Source: Amorphophallus konjac
Taxonomy: Eukaryota; Streptophyta; Magnoliopsida; Alismatales; Araceae
DNA: 64,000 nucleotides
Assembly (NCBI GenBank): GCA_022559845.1
Contig: CM040117.1
Location: 80,736,559 to 80,800,558 of the forward strand
Direction of reading: 5' to 3'
The notes under the pieces are model-generated. The model was not told the origin of the DNA. It saw only the letters and a program-made list of their open reading frames with translations, and ran no database searches. Positions 32,914-44,739 of the stretch are shown piece by piece. The stretch's first letter is position 1, and each line of letters begins with the position of its first letter. A program made the position numbers and the translations under genes.

Positions 32914-34340
32914 TGTCACGCCCCGAGAGCGGAAGATACCCGGAGACGCGTGACGAGTTTATATCAATCATGTCAATCAGAGTATTAGTGTATTGGACAC
33001 CAAAATCAGAGATGCGCAAAAGTAAAGATAACCCAATCCTTTCCTTCATAAGAATATGTCTATTACAAACCCTTGAAGTACTAACTAGAACAAAGGAAAA
33101 ATACAAAGTTGACTCAAGAAAATATGAAAAAGACTAGATAACACGGAAGAAGCTCTATCTCTTTCACTCTTGATTTCCCCATCCGTTTGAGTTCCCTCAT
33201 CGTCGGATTTACCTGAAAAGTAGGGAAACAGTAAGTGAGCGAACACTCAGTAGGAAATTATATCTCAAGAGCTAGCAATGGGTTAAAGTAATTATATCTT
33301 TCATGAATGCACTATAGCTATGCATGCTCGCATAAAACGACAAGATAGAGAGAGTGTATAACAATAAGATAGCGACGAGAACTAGTCATGAACTTTCAAG
33401 AACTTATGTCAAAAGATATCAAGATATTCAAGCAAGTGTATTCATCATGTCATGTTGGAATTTGGCTATCACGTTCAAGCACGCAAGTATGAAATTACCC
33501 TTTTTCGGGTCACGCAAGTCATGTAATATCAAGTCAAGTACAAGTACGAGATTTGTGGAATGTTCAATCAAGCTAGTCATGCACTTCGGTATAATGCCAA
33601 TACCGTGATCAATCAACTCCCATGGGCACAAGTACTTTCGGGTGCTCCTCCCAGGACCAGATCGGGCCCTATATGCGCAGGCATTAATCATGTATTTTAA
33701 CATCCACTTTTGTGTATAGCCAATATGGAATTTCAAGAATAAAGCTTGTAGACATGTAGGGTAAACTTGGATAGAGTAGAGTCCAAAAAATATGACACTT
33801 GACATAGAATGGCGATAATAACGGTACAATCACGATTATCGATAAAACTAGGTGGAATTGGTTCCCTAACTTGGGTACCATGACAAATAAGTATGGACAT
33901 TCTTTATATAGAATTGAGGTCCACATGAACAGCACATCAATGGCAAGACGTCCTCATTCTTAATATAGAATTGAGGTCCACAAGAACATCATGTTGAATA
34001 TAGAATTGGGGTTTACAAGAACCACATCAAATGGCATGATAACCTCATCCCATTAAGAGAATTCTCATGATACACACTTTGCATAACATGAGGGCCGGTA
34101 TACCATGTTTCCATAGAGTGACATGGCAAAATAGGGTAATGGGTTTTTATGGTACAACCAGCTCAGTCGGCCTTGAGGGAATCCAAGGCTCGAGGAGTCT
34201 TATGGAGGTCTCTATGACTAACTCGCTAGTCCAAAGGAACGGAATGTCCAATGGAGAGCTTGTATGTCAATGAGAGTTAAGGGAGTAACGTTAAAATATC
34301 ATGAAACATGGGACTATATTCACGGACTGGAATATAGTGC

Positions 34341-34342
<2 letters not shown>

Positions 34343-34403
<61 letters not shown>
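34343..34403. repeat. (TA)n microsatellite in LTR A
   Basis: About 30 TA units; the other LTR has a run of similar length at about 53425-53484. Confidence 0.9.
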
Positions 34404-34404
<1 letters not shown>

Positions 34405-34482
34405 CGCTTCGGTTGACAGTAATCAGTGTAAAACTGTAATACAGAAAATAGCGACTTAAACTAAATCATTAATTATCCAATT

Positions 34483-34935
34483 AACGCCTTTCTCAGGGGC
34501 GTTTATTCACAATTTGACGACGTATACAGCAGTCGTCCATTCTTTATTTCTATTTTACCAAAATTTCCAATATTATGGAATTTAACAAAAACGCACCCTG
34601 GTCAGGGGCGTTACCTTTCAATTTGCGCCCTGATCTGGGGCGTCGGTTCAATAAGAAACGCCTTTGTGCAGGTCTTTAATTCAATAAATTTCTAAATTTC
34701 AGATATTAAATTTTCAGGAAATAGGTACATGGTCAGGACCAGAAAAATAGCAGGATTCAATCAAGATGAACATGCATTAAATTAGGTTCATGGTTTCATA
34801 GATATAGAATTTTAAACATGGGTAATTATCAATTTATATGAAATTGACGACTCCTGGGTAGGGCGTCAAAACAAGAATTAGCGCCCTAGTGTGGGTCGCT
34901 CATTTTAAGTTAGTGCCCTGGTCAAGGGCGTTGCT
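34483..34935. repeat. AACGCC/GGCGTT inverted-unit array downstream of the LTR A TATA box
   Basis: AACGCC 34483-34488 with GGCGTT 34498-34503, then cgcaccctggtcaggggcg, gcgccctgatctggggcgtc, gacgactcc-agggcgtc and gcgccctagtgtgggtcgct. Spacers are 8-14 nt. Confidence 0.82.
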
Positions 34936-35514
34936 TTGAAAATTGCATAGAAACAGTTGAAACCACAATAAAACTATATGCATGGAGGATCGATGATATT
35001 ATTAATGATATGAAGCTAGTTTGGGCTACGTTCTTGAGAAAACCTACCTGATGATTATCAACTGGTGATCTGTTGAAGTAACGTGAAGGACTTGATGGGA
35101 ATCCGATGCTCTGTTTCTAATGCAGAAGCAGAGACAGCAACAGAGAAGAAACAGCCGTTGCAAAAATAGAGGAAAACTTCCTCCTTTCACGGGTGTTGGG
35201 CTGTAAGAGAGAAAAAAAATGAGAAGAGGATTAATTAGCCTTTATAGTATACGGTTGATGTCAAAGGATGAAGAAGAACTTACCGGTTCTTCACGTTTGA
35301 TAGGAAAACTCGACAGGTAATCTACCCACGAATGAAGAACCCTCGTTCTTTAAGGAAGACAGGAGCTCCTCAATCTGTGATAGAAGAAAACGAAGAAGCA
35401 TTAGAATCCTCTTGGTCCTGTGGTTTGAAGGAAACAATAAGAAGAACAAAACCTCTCCTTTCAACAGAACGATAGCTCAAATCGCCAATTAGCGATCTGG
35501 GTCGATCAGGAGGG

Positions 35515-35522
35515 TATTTATA
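35515..35522 (-). promoter_or_regulatory. TATA box of LTR A (left)
   Basis: Minus strand aatcCTATAAATAccctcc; the same sequence is at 54597-54604 in the right LTR. Confidence 0.75.
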
Positions 35523-35664
35523 GGATTTTGGGAATCCTAATAGGGTTAGAGTTGTATTGGGAGTAATACTTCCATGATAGAGTCCTTACCATACTCCACC
35601 TTCGACGTAGTTATCCATAACTTGCCCTGGATAGACTCCTGGGTCGAACGAAACTCGAACTGAA

Positions 35665-35885
35665 TTAACGTCTTAAGCGAGGGCGTCAAATTTAAATTGA
35701 CACCTTGTCGAGCGTCGTTACTTATGTAAACGCGCCCATGTAGAGGGCGTTTCATTCCCTTTCCTTAATTTTATTTTTCCCTTCGTTTGAAATTTGACGC
35801 CATATTGTCCAGGCTTCCCTTTTAAATTAACGCCTTATAAAGAGGCGTTTTCTTTTGAATCAGCGCCTTGATAAAAGGCGTTATT
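35665..35885. repeat. AACGCC/GGCGTT inverted-unit array upstream of the LTR A TATA box
   Basis: AACGCC 35829-35834 with GGCGTT 35844-35849 (9-nt spacer), directly followed by GCGCC/GGCG at 35863-35880 with a 9-nt spacer. More decayed units reach back to about 35665. Confidence 0.82.
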
Positions 35886-35993
35886 TTCCTCTTGATCAAT
35901 GATTTACTCATTTAGGCTCTTTGTCATTTCTTTACTTATCTTTTATTTTATTTTGATTTATTTAAAAATCTTGTTTTTATCAGGGTTGCTACA

Positions 35994-36011
35994 CCCTCCC
36001 CCACTTAAAAG
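35994..36011 (-). promoter_or_regulatory. Polypurine tract of element A
   Basis: Minus strand cttttaagtgggggaggg, directly before the 3' LTR. Confidence 0.85.
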
Positions 36012-36084
36012 AATTTGATCCCCAAATTTAATCGTATGTATAAGTGGAGAGTGTAGAGTATATACCTTAAAATAATTCTGGAAG

Positions 36085-37518
36085 TCACTTCCTCATGGAT
36101 TCCTCGGTCTCCCATGTAGCTTCATGTTCAGAGTTCTTATTCCATTGTACCTTAAGCATGGGAATAACCTTATTCCTTAGGGTACGTACTTCACGATCTA
36201 GTACCTTCATAGGCTTCTGTTCATATGTGAGATCCTTCTGGATCACTAAGCCTTCATGATCAATAATATGTGATGGATCATGTACATACTTCTTCAACAT
36301 AGATATGTGGAATACATTATGTACATCGGACAGTTGAGGAGGCAATGCGATGCGATAAGCAACCTCGCCAACTCGTTCCAGTATCTCGAAGGGTCCGATG
36401 AATCTTGGTGTAAGCTTACCCTTAACACCAAATCACTGTATGCCACGTCCTGGCGATATCTTGAGAAATACATGATCTCCAACTTGGAATTCAAGATCTC
36501 TCCTTCTTGTATCGGCATAAGCCTTTTGCCTGGACTGAGTAACTCGCAGTCTTTCTCTAATCAATTGTATCTTCTCAGTGGTATCCCTTACCATGTCTGG
36601 ACCTAATAGTTGTTTCTCTCCAACTTCGTCCCAACATAAGGGTGATCGACAAATCCTTTCGTATAAAGCTTCGAAAGGTGTCATTTGTATACTTGCCTGG
36701 TAGCTATTATTATATGCAAATTCCACCAACGGCAAGTGATCATGCCAGCTTCCATCGAAATCCATGATGGAAGCTCTAAGCATATCTTCAACCACCTGGT
36801 TAGTTCTCTCGGTCTGACCATCCGTTTGAGGATGAAAAGCTGTACTAAAGTTAAGCCTTGTTCCCAACGAATGGTGTAGTCCCTTCCAAAAATGAGAAGT
36901 AAAACGGGGATCTCTGTCAGACACGATTGAAACAGGAATACCATGTAATCTGACTATGTCCTTGATGTATAATGCAGCCAAAACATCAACTGACCATCGG
37001 CTCTTTATTGGCAAGAAATGCACCGATTTAGTCAATCGGTCAATAATAACACATATTCCATCATGTCCTCCTTTTGATTTAGATAAACCCATAATGAAAT
37101 CCATGTTAATATTCTCCCACTTCCATTTGGGAATATCTAGAGGATGTAATTTTCCAGCAGGCTTTTGGTGTTCCGCCTTGACCTGTTGGCAAGTGAGACA
37201 GCGTGATACATAGTCTGCTATTTCCCCTTTCATGTTGGGCCACCAAAAATTCCTCTTCACATCTTGGTACATTTTGGTAGATCCAGGATGAATCGTGTAC
37301 CTTGATGTATGAGCTTCATCTAATATCTTCTTCTTTAACTCGGGACAATCCGATATGCAAGTTCTATTCCTGAATATTAATCTTCCCTCACAAGTTATTT
37401 GGAAATCAGATTGTCCTTCCGGTTTGCCTTTGATTTCCACTAATATTGGGTCATTATCCTGAAGTGCTTGTATTTCAGATAATAGGTCTGGATGAATGCT
37501 TATATGAGATAATGACAT
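36085..37518 (-). pseudogene. Element A integrase and chromodomain
   Basis: The frame 36433-37518 has the zinc-binding part ([17 protein letters not shown], then [11 protein letters not shown]) and the DD35E core: [48 protein letters not shown] stop at 36433-36435 in the RGI-FG-KGKL region interrupts it, and the same frame goes on to 36085 with DVHNVFHISMLKKYV and the chromodomain-like end VQWNKNSEHEATWETEESMR. In chromoviruses this domain guides insertion to particular chromatin. A frameshift near 37500 separates integrase from RNase H. Confidence 0.9.
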
Positions 37519-38185
37519 ATTGAAAGTCTGTGTCCATGCTTATATTGAGTTCAGAGAATTGCTCCAGCAACTTCCATTCTTGAATCATACAATTGGCTAA
37601 CAGTGTTCTCGGCCTTCGACTAAGGGCATCAGCTACATGGTTACCCTTTCCGGGATGATATTGTATATTGAAGTCGAAGTCCTTGAGATATTCTAGCCAA
37701 CGTCTTTGCCTCATATTTAGTTCCTTTTGAGAGAAAAGATACTTGAGACTCTTGTGATCAGAGTATACAGTAAACTGTACTCCATAAAGATAATGTCTCC
37801 ATATTTTGAGTGCAAATACCACCGCGGCCAATTCTAAGTCATGGATGGGGTAGTTCTCTTCATGCTTCTTCAATTGACGAGAAGAATAAGTTATAACCTT
37901 TTCATGTTGCATTAGAACACATCCGAGGCCAATGCCAGAAGCATCAGTGTATACCTCGAATTTCTCTCCTTCTATTGGTAATACTAAGACCGGAGCTATA
38001 GTTAGATGATCCTTGAGATTTTGGAAGCTTCTTTCACATTCCTCACTCCATTCATAACGGATCTCCTTGCGAGTTAGCCTAGTGAGTGGTACAGCTATAT
38101 TGGAGAAATCCTTGATGAATCGCCGATAGTAGCCCGCAAGACCTAAGAAACTTCGGATCTCGCTAGCATTGGTCGGTCTTTCCTA
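37475..38185 (-). pseudogene. Element A RNase H
   Basis: The in-frame continuation of the RT frame after a TAG stop at 38183-38185 (a Trp codon in element B). It encodes the connection ([13 protein letters not shown] equivalent), then [48 protein letters not shown] and VADALSR, so the catalytic D, E, D and D are all present. It ends at a stop at 37475. Confidence 0.88.
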
Positions 38186-39811
38186 ATTCTTCACAGCTTC
38201 AACTTTTGATGGATCTACTGATAAGCCATCCTTTGATATAACATGTCCGAGAAAAGTCACTTCCTCAAGCCAGAACTCACACTTGCTGAGTTTGGCATAT
38301 AATCGGTTTGTCCTTAATATTTGTAATGCAATCCTCAAATGCTCCTCATGCTCTTCCTTAGTCTTGGAATAAATTAATATATCATCGATGAAGACCACCA
38401 CGAATTGATCTAAATAAGGCCTGAATATACTATTCATTAACTGCATAAAGGCAGCAGGGGCATTTGTTAGTCCAAAAGGCATAACAACAAACTCATAATG
38501 GCCATACCTGCTTCTGAATGCGGTTTTATGAATGTCATCATCCTTGATCCTTAGTTGGTGATATCCTGACCTGAGATTAATCTTTGAAAAATACTTGGAT
38601 CCAGATATTTGATCAAATAACTCATCGATTCTCGGTAGTTGATACTTGTTCTTGATAGTGAGATGATTCAACTGTCGATAGTCGATGCATAGTCTCATAG
38701 ATCCATCCTTCTTCTTTACAAATAGCACAGGCGCTCCCCACGGGGAAGTACCCGGTCTAATGAATCCTTTCTTAAGAAGTTCCATTAATTGCTCCTTTAA
38801 CTCCTTGAGTTCAGCAGGGGACATTCTATAAGGTGTCTTAGAAACAGGTCCAGCACCAGGGACTAAGTCGATGGTAAAGGCCACTTCTCTTTGTGGGGGT
38901 AATCCAGGCAAATCTTTCGGAAACACATTCGAAAATTCTTGCACAACTGGGATATCTTCTATCTTAGTTTCCTGAGCCTCCTTAATCGTGATAAATGCAA
39001 GGAAAGATACACATCCTTTCCTTATTAGCTTGCTAGCTCGGAGAGCCGAAATAAGAGGTGACTCGCTCCGACTCTTAGGGCTAGAATATACTAGTTCTGG
39101 AAAGTCCTTGAAAGTAACCTTGCTATTGCGACAATCGACTGTTGTCTGGTATTTGGATAACCAATATGCTCCCAGTATGACATCATACTCCTTTAGATCT
39201 AAACATATGAAATCGATAGGAAGATTTCTTCCTTTTACCAAGACTTCACAGTTTTGATAATGGTGAGTAATATCGGTTTCGTTTCTGAGAGGAGTAGATA
39301 AAATTATTTTCATCCATTCTGGTTCCATAGGTAGTGGGTTAGCAAACTTCTTGGAAATAAAAGAATGTGATGCACCCGTATCAAATAAGACGTGTGCATA
39401 CTTGGAACAAACTTTCAGTGTACCTTCTACTAGTCCGCCTTCTTCTTCTTCGGTCTCCTTAATTGGGTGAAGACGAGCGTTTTTGGTTACCGGGGGCTTC
39501 CCGTCACCGGTTTGATCATTAAGTAATGGGCAATCGGGAATCCGATGCTCACGGCTCCCGCAACGGAGACATGCTCCAAGTTTCCTCCAGCACTCTTTGG
39601 CTTTATGACCAGCCTTGTCACAATGCTTGCATATTATATTCGAAGGTGTAGTAGTGATAGAGAAGGGCTTGGTCTTCTTAAATTTCTGGTCTTGAGAAGA
39701 AGTACCTCCAGTGCTAGGCCTTTTCTTGAAGTTGGGTTTAAAGGAACCCGAACTTGTGACTTGTTCTTTTCTTATCCTTCCCACGGATTCTATCTGATAG
39801 CTCCGTGGCAT
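38183..39811 (-). pseudogene. Element A gag end, protease and reverse transcriptase
   Basis: 542 codons. Two zinc knuckles are at residues 61-74 ([14 protein letters not shown]) and 81-94 ([14 protein letters not shown]). The protease active site is DTG at 144-146 ([10 protein letters not shown]). RT runs from about residue 290, with [31 protein letters not shown] and FIDD at 474-477. Motif A reads [10 protein letters not shown], where element B and relatives have [10 protein letters not shown]: the first catalytic Asp is Asn, which should abolish polymerase activity. The frame ends at a premature TAG. Confidence 0.9.
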
Positions 39812-40413
39812 CTTCTAACAATTGAGCTCGGCGTACTATCTCTGAGTAGACCTGAATATCCATTGGTGCCAGCTGGGTAATATATTGGGGCATGAGCCCA
39901 TTTAGGAACCTCCTAGCTTTCATCTTCTCGGTGCTAACTAAGTGCTTAGCATACCGAGACAATCTAGAGAATTATGCCTCGTACTCCGCCACCAATAATG
40001 ACCGTTGTTTGAGTGCGGCAAATTCGGTAGCTTTCTTTTCTTGGACTCAGTCTGAAAAATATTTATTGTTGAAATGTTCAACAAATTCCTCCCAAGTAAT
40101 TTGGTCTTGATTTAAAGTGGCTTCTATTGATTCCCACCAGCATCGGGCATCCCTTTCTAACTAAAAGGTAGCTAGTAAGACTTTATCTTGATCCATGCAC
40201 TGCATAACACGGAATATACGCTCCGTCTCCCTGATCCAGTGCTCTGCGTCGTCCGGATCAGTAGAACCCATGAATTTAGGCGGGTTCATGTTTTTAAAGA
40301 CTTGGTGGAGACTCCGGCTCGTTGTGCACCTCCTGTGCTACTTGTTGCAGCACCTGAGTCATGCCTTGAAGTGTACGCTGCATGTTGCGCCACTGAGCAC
40401 GTTCGGCAGCCAT
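39738..40413 (-). pseudogene. Element A gag, N-terminal part
   Basis: The ATG at 40413 opens MAAERAQWRNMQRTLQGM, matching the Gag start of element B (MAADRAKWRNLQRTVQGL). The sequence then passes through several frames. A clean piece is 39738-39962 with STEKMKARRFLNGLMPQYI and [20 protein letters not shown], the conserved retrotransposon gag helix region. At least three disruptions. Confidence 0.85.
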
Positions 40414-40560
40414 CGTCCTACAATTACAATAACTAGATCATACGTGATCTCACTTTAAGCTAGCATTTCTATGTTAACTTTAACCCTTGGTTCTACCCAA
40501 TCTCACCGGTTAAAGGTTAAACCTATCCTTGGACTTGGGTTTTCCTAGGAATTGAATACC

Positions 40561-40576
40561 CTAGGCTCTGATACCA
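40561..40576 (-). promoter_or_regulatory. Primer binding site of element A
   Basis: Minus strand TGGTATCAGAGCCTAG, complementary to initiator tRNA-Met. Confidence 0.88.
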
Positions 40577-40583
40577 CAAAAAC

Positions 40584-41359
40584 TATCACGCCCCGAGCGC
40601 GGAAGATACCCGGAGACGCGTGACGAGTTTATATCAATCATGTCAATCAGAGTATTAGTGTATTCGACACCAAAATCAGAGATGCGCAAAAGTAAAGATA
40701 ACCCAATACTTTCCTTCATAAGAATATGTCTATTACAAACCCTTGAAGTACTAACTAGAACAAAGGAAAAATACAAAGTTGACTCAAGAAAATATGAAAA
40801 AGACTAGATAACACGGAAGAAGCTCTATCTCTTTCACTCTTGATTTTCCCCATCCGTTTGAGTTCCCTCATCGTCGGATTTACCTGAAAAGTAGGGAAAC
40901 ACTAAGTGAGCGAACGCTCAGTAGGAAATTATATCTCAAGAGCTAGCAATGGATTTAAGTAATTACATCTTTCATGAATGCACTATAGCTATGCATGCTC
41001 GCATAAAACGACAAGATAGAGAGAGTGTATAACAATAAGATAGCGACGAGAACTAGTCATGAACTTTCAAGAACTTATGTCAAACGATATCAAGATATTC
41101 AAGCAAGTGTATTCATCATGTCATGTTGGAATTTGGCTATCACGTTCAAGCACGCAAGTATGAAATTACCCTTTTTCGGGTCACGTAAGTCATGTAATAT
41201 CAAGTCAAGTACAAGTACGAGATTTGTGGAATGTTCAATCAAGATAGTCATGCACTTCGGTATAATGCCAATACCGTGATCAATCAACTCCCATGGGCAC
41301 AAGTACTTTCGGGTGCTCCTCCTAGGACCAGATCGGGCCCTATATGCGCAGGCATTAAT
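40584..41359 (-). repeat. 5' LTR of element A, left piece
   Basis: Matches 32914-33690. The outer TG is mutated to TA at 40584-40585. It breaks at 41359 where element B begins. Confidence 0.92.
41355..41359. repeat. Target site duplication of element B, left copy
   Basis: ttaat; identical to 52763-52767. The uninterrupted target (gcattaatcatg) is seen in the other LTR of A at about 33682. Confidence 0.93.
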
Positions 41360-44300
41360 TGTCACGCCCCGAACAAGGCGAAAGTATCGAGACGTACAGT
41401 TAGGGACACGCAAGCAAGAGAGGGAACTAAGTCTAAAATGATACACAAGTGCTACAAGATGGAATACTAAATGATCATTAACAAACCACAAATGATACAA
41501 TAACCTCAAGTTTAACTTAATACAACTGGAATAATCAACCACTAAAACTCAATAACAAGACTGAGACTTAATACTCTCCAAAACACAACTAAAAGAAAGA
41601 TAACACACTACTAACACACAAGAATTGATACACTCAAGACATTACTCCTGCCCTTCCCCATCGGTAAGCGCGTCACCTGAAAAGCCTGGAAAGAGGGAAA
41701 ACACAACTATGAGCTGACGCTCAGTAGGAAATAACAGACGGGTATAAGTGATTAACAGTTTAATTACATTTTAAAATGTCATGCTACAAATGATAAAATA
41801 ATAAAAAGATAACGATAATATCACGAAACGGAATTTAAAGATCTTGCAAGGTCAAGAAATATAATGAATAGAATGGTAAGACAAGAATTTACTACAGGAG
41901 ATAACGATAAGAAGTTGGCCATATCAAGTCAATTCAAGTCATGTCAAGCATGCATGTATTTTCATTTCCACGTCCAAGTAATCAACAAGTAGAGTAACCA
42001 CAAGTAGAGTATAGAACAGTAAAGAGTGGAAAGTGAAACGTAGTAGCAAGCAATATAGAGAGTAGTGGAAAGAGTAGTGAGTAGTGGACAGTCCTAGATT
42101 TCACACATGTAATAGTACTGGTGCCAAATGCCACACCTAGTCATTCACCTCCCCGAGGGTACACGTAGTGTTCGGGCGCTCTTCCCAGGACCAGACCGAG
42201 CCCTTATTTGTTTGCCAGGCATTGATTTCTTTTGGATCAAAGATCCCACGAATCTAGACTTCCACAGTTTATGGCCAGAATTCCAAGGTTTAAGCTAAGT
42301 AGCAATAACAACATCAAGTAGGAAAGAGATTCATTTCTAGAATTTCAAGGTAAGTATAATCATCAAGGAGATTGAAATCAAGTCACAACAAGAGTTAATC
42401 ATGCTGCGCTACTGTAAAACAGCAGCAATCAAACAAGCTAATCAACATATTAATCCTAATCACCAAGTTAAGATATCATGCTTAACCATTATCATTTGTA
42501 TTAGCCAAAGTGCCAACAAGCTAGAACAAGTTATCAAGGTAAAGAACAAGCTCTCACAGGAGTGAAAAAGAATGCATTAACAGAGATTTAGTTACACCAT
42601 TAATCATTAATTAAGTGAGTTTCTATTTAATCTTGTATGCATTGAAATGAAGATGGTAAATGGTGTGTTTTTACACTAAGTTTACATGTAGGAATCAATA
42701 CAAATTTGAAATCAAGAGGGGTACATGAATAGATCAAAAGTTCTTCAAAAATATAATTTCAATGGGTCTAAGTTAAACGGGTTGATTCCCCATTGATTCG
42801 GATCCATCTTCGATTCGAAAAATGAAGAAAACGGGTTTTCTGGTGTACGGGTCGACCCTTGGGGTCGACCCCTTCAGAAATGGGTCTGCCAGCTCGGTGG
42901 GTCGACCCCAATTCTGTGGGAAGGGTCGACCCCTGGGGTCGACCCCTAAAATCCAGTGCAATGGGTCGACCCCTGGGGTCGACCCTATGCAGGGCCTGGA
43001 TGGGTCGACCCTAGGGGTCGACCCTCGCGCCTGGGCCAAATGGGTCGACCCCAGGGGTCGACCCTCGGGCCTGCCAGGGCACCCAGAAAACGGGTCGACC
43101 CCTGGGGTCGACCCCTGCAAGAACAGCAACGGTCTCAAACGTATAATTCACCCAATTGAGGTCCAATTGAGTGGAAATCAAAACCACATGATCTAGGAAT
43201 GTTAATAGACAATCTAGGGTCATAAAACTACAATTTTGAAACACGAATTGTTACAGAAATTGATTGAATCTCAACTTATACATGATCAATACATGAAAAC
43301 CCTAGTTCCTGACCTACTTCTACTAAATCATGCAATTCTCTTAACATACTCAACAGAATTTAGGGCTTTTGGTGTCAAAAGAAAGCTAACTCGATCATGA
43401 ATCCAACCATGTATAATATGCTACATGAATATCAAGTTACATGACTCAAAATAAGCCCGTAATCAAGCTCTGACTTAAAGGAATACTATATGAATAATGT
43501 TCTAGACATGCTCCTACAAAAATCGAAATTCACGATGGCATGCTCAATGGCATTTGGGGCTTTCTAAGTTAAATGAAAGATAATAATATGCTGATTACTT
43601 CATGTGAATTAATTAAAGTTTGGTTGTTAGATCCTACCTCAAATCGGAGAGAGAAAACTCGAAACCCTAGGATGAAGAACACTTGGACAGCACCTCACAA
43701 AAAGCTCGATTTCTCCACGGATACCTAATGAAAATTGGGGCTTTTGCCACCAATGGATAGAGCTCGATGAGAGGAACAATTTGCTATACTCATGATCTAG
43801 ATTTGGTTGAGAATTCCTACCTCAATCGATGGATCAAAGTAGGATGAAGAGAAGCCAATGGCCTACTGACCCACCTCCACAAATCGAACTAGATCTCTCC
43901 AGATCCGAAATTTCAGCGAACCCCACAGCAGCCAAATGAAAGAAGACCCGTAGGGCTTCATTTTGATAGCTCATAGAGCTTCTGGAGCCTTCTGAGTTGG
44001 GAGTATTCGCTGCTGCAAGCTACGTGTTTAGAAACGGCGCCGAAATCCTAGACTTGACCAAACTATGTCGGCAGCACGTTTTGGGGCTAAGTTTACCTCA
44101 AATTGATTGAGGGTAAATGTTCCTTACATTGTGGCCTTCCATTTGCCCCTGATTTCAGATCATTTGGTTGAGTAATCAGGTCAAATTTTGCGTTTTAATC
44201 TAAGGGTTAGGTATGAGTCAAAAGTGTGCACATTTGGGTTTGAATTCTAAATAGATCTTACCACGGATTTACCATGGCTTAAAGCCAGAAGGAAAAGTTG

Positions 44301-44665
44301 TTATCTACATCAATATTAATCTATTTACTATTTTTACAGATTTTTATGAGGTAGTCGAATTATTACTTATACTATTCCGTAATTAATTAAATGTTAAGTT
44401 CGGAAGACTAAGTTCACTAATTCGGCGTAATAAATGATTTTCTTAGGCTTAAATGTAGAAGACAAAGTTGCTAAACAAAATTAATTCTACAAGATGTGAT
44501 TTTTGGGGATTTTTAGAAAATAGTTGAAAAATGACTTATTCTATTAATTAATTAATTAATCTAATTAATTTGGATAATTCTCATTAATTCGAATAACTTC
44601 AAATAAATTCTAAATAATTGCAAATAACTTTCTAAATAAATTTCTAAAGAATTCGGGGTCTTACA
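41360..44665 (-). repeat. 3' LTR of element B (3306 bp)
   Basis: Plus strand tgtcacgcccc to ggtcttaca; no clear TATA box was found. Confidence 0.93.
42849..43114. repeat. GGGTCGACCC array in the left LTR of B
   Basis: Thirteen GGGTCGACCC palindromes, twelve of them in pairs separated by 3 bp (ctg, ttg, tag, cag), so each pair is a larger near-palindrome of about 23 bp (for example 42963-42985). Linkers between pairs are 14-40 bp. Long frames here (GSTPGVDP, RGRP repeats) are translations of the palindrome in several frames and not proteins. Confidence 0.9.
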
Positions 44666-44683
44666 CCCTCCTCTACTTAAAGG
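44666..44683 (-). promoter_or_regulatory. Polypurine tract of element B
   Basis: Minus strand cctttaagtagaggaggg, directly before the 3' LTR. Confidence 0.85.
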
Positions 44684-44739
44684 AATTTGGTCCTCCAAAT
44701 TCACTGCACTAAAACTGAGAGTAGAAAAAGATCGCTCAC

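Larger units (their letters stand above)
32914..35993 (-). repeat. 3' LTR of element A
   Basis: tgtcacgcccc at the left to gggttgctaca at the right (plus strand). Contains a TA run, two inverted-unit arrays and a TATA box. Next to the polypurine tract. Confidence 0.92.

Noticed and set aside
42773..43244. Overlapping long frames on both strands with GSTPGVDP/RGRP repeats (also at 50874-51341)
   Set aside because: They are the translation of the GGGTCGACCC palindrome array, open in several frames at once, with no start context or domain.
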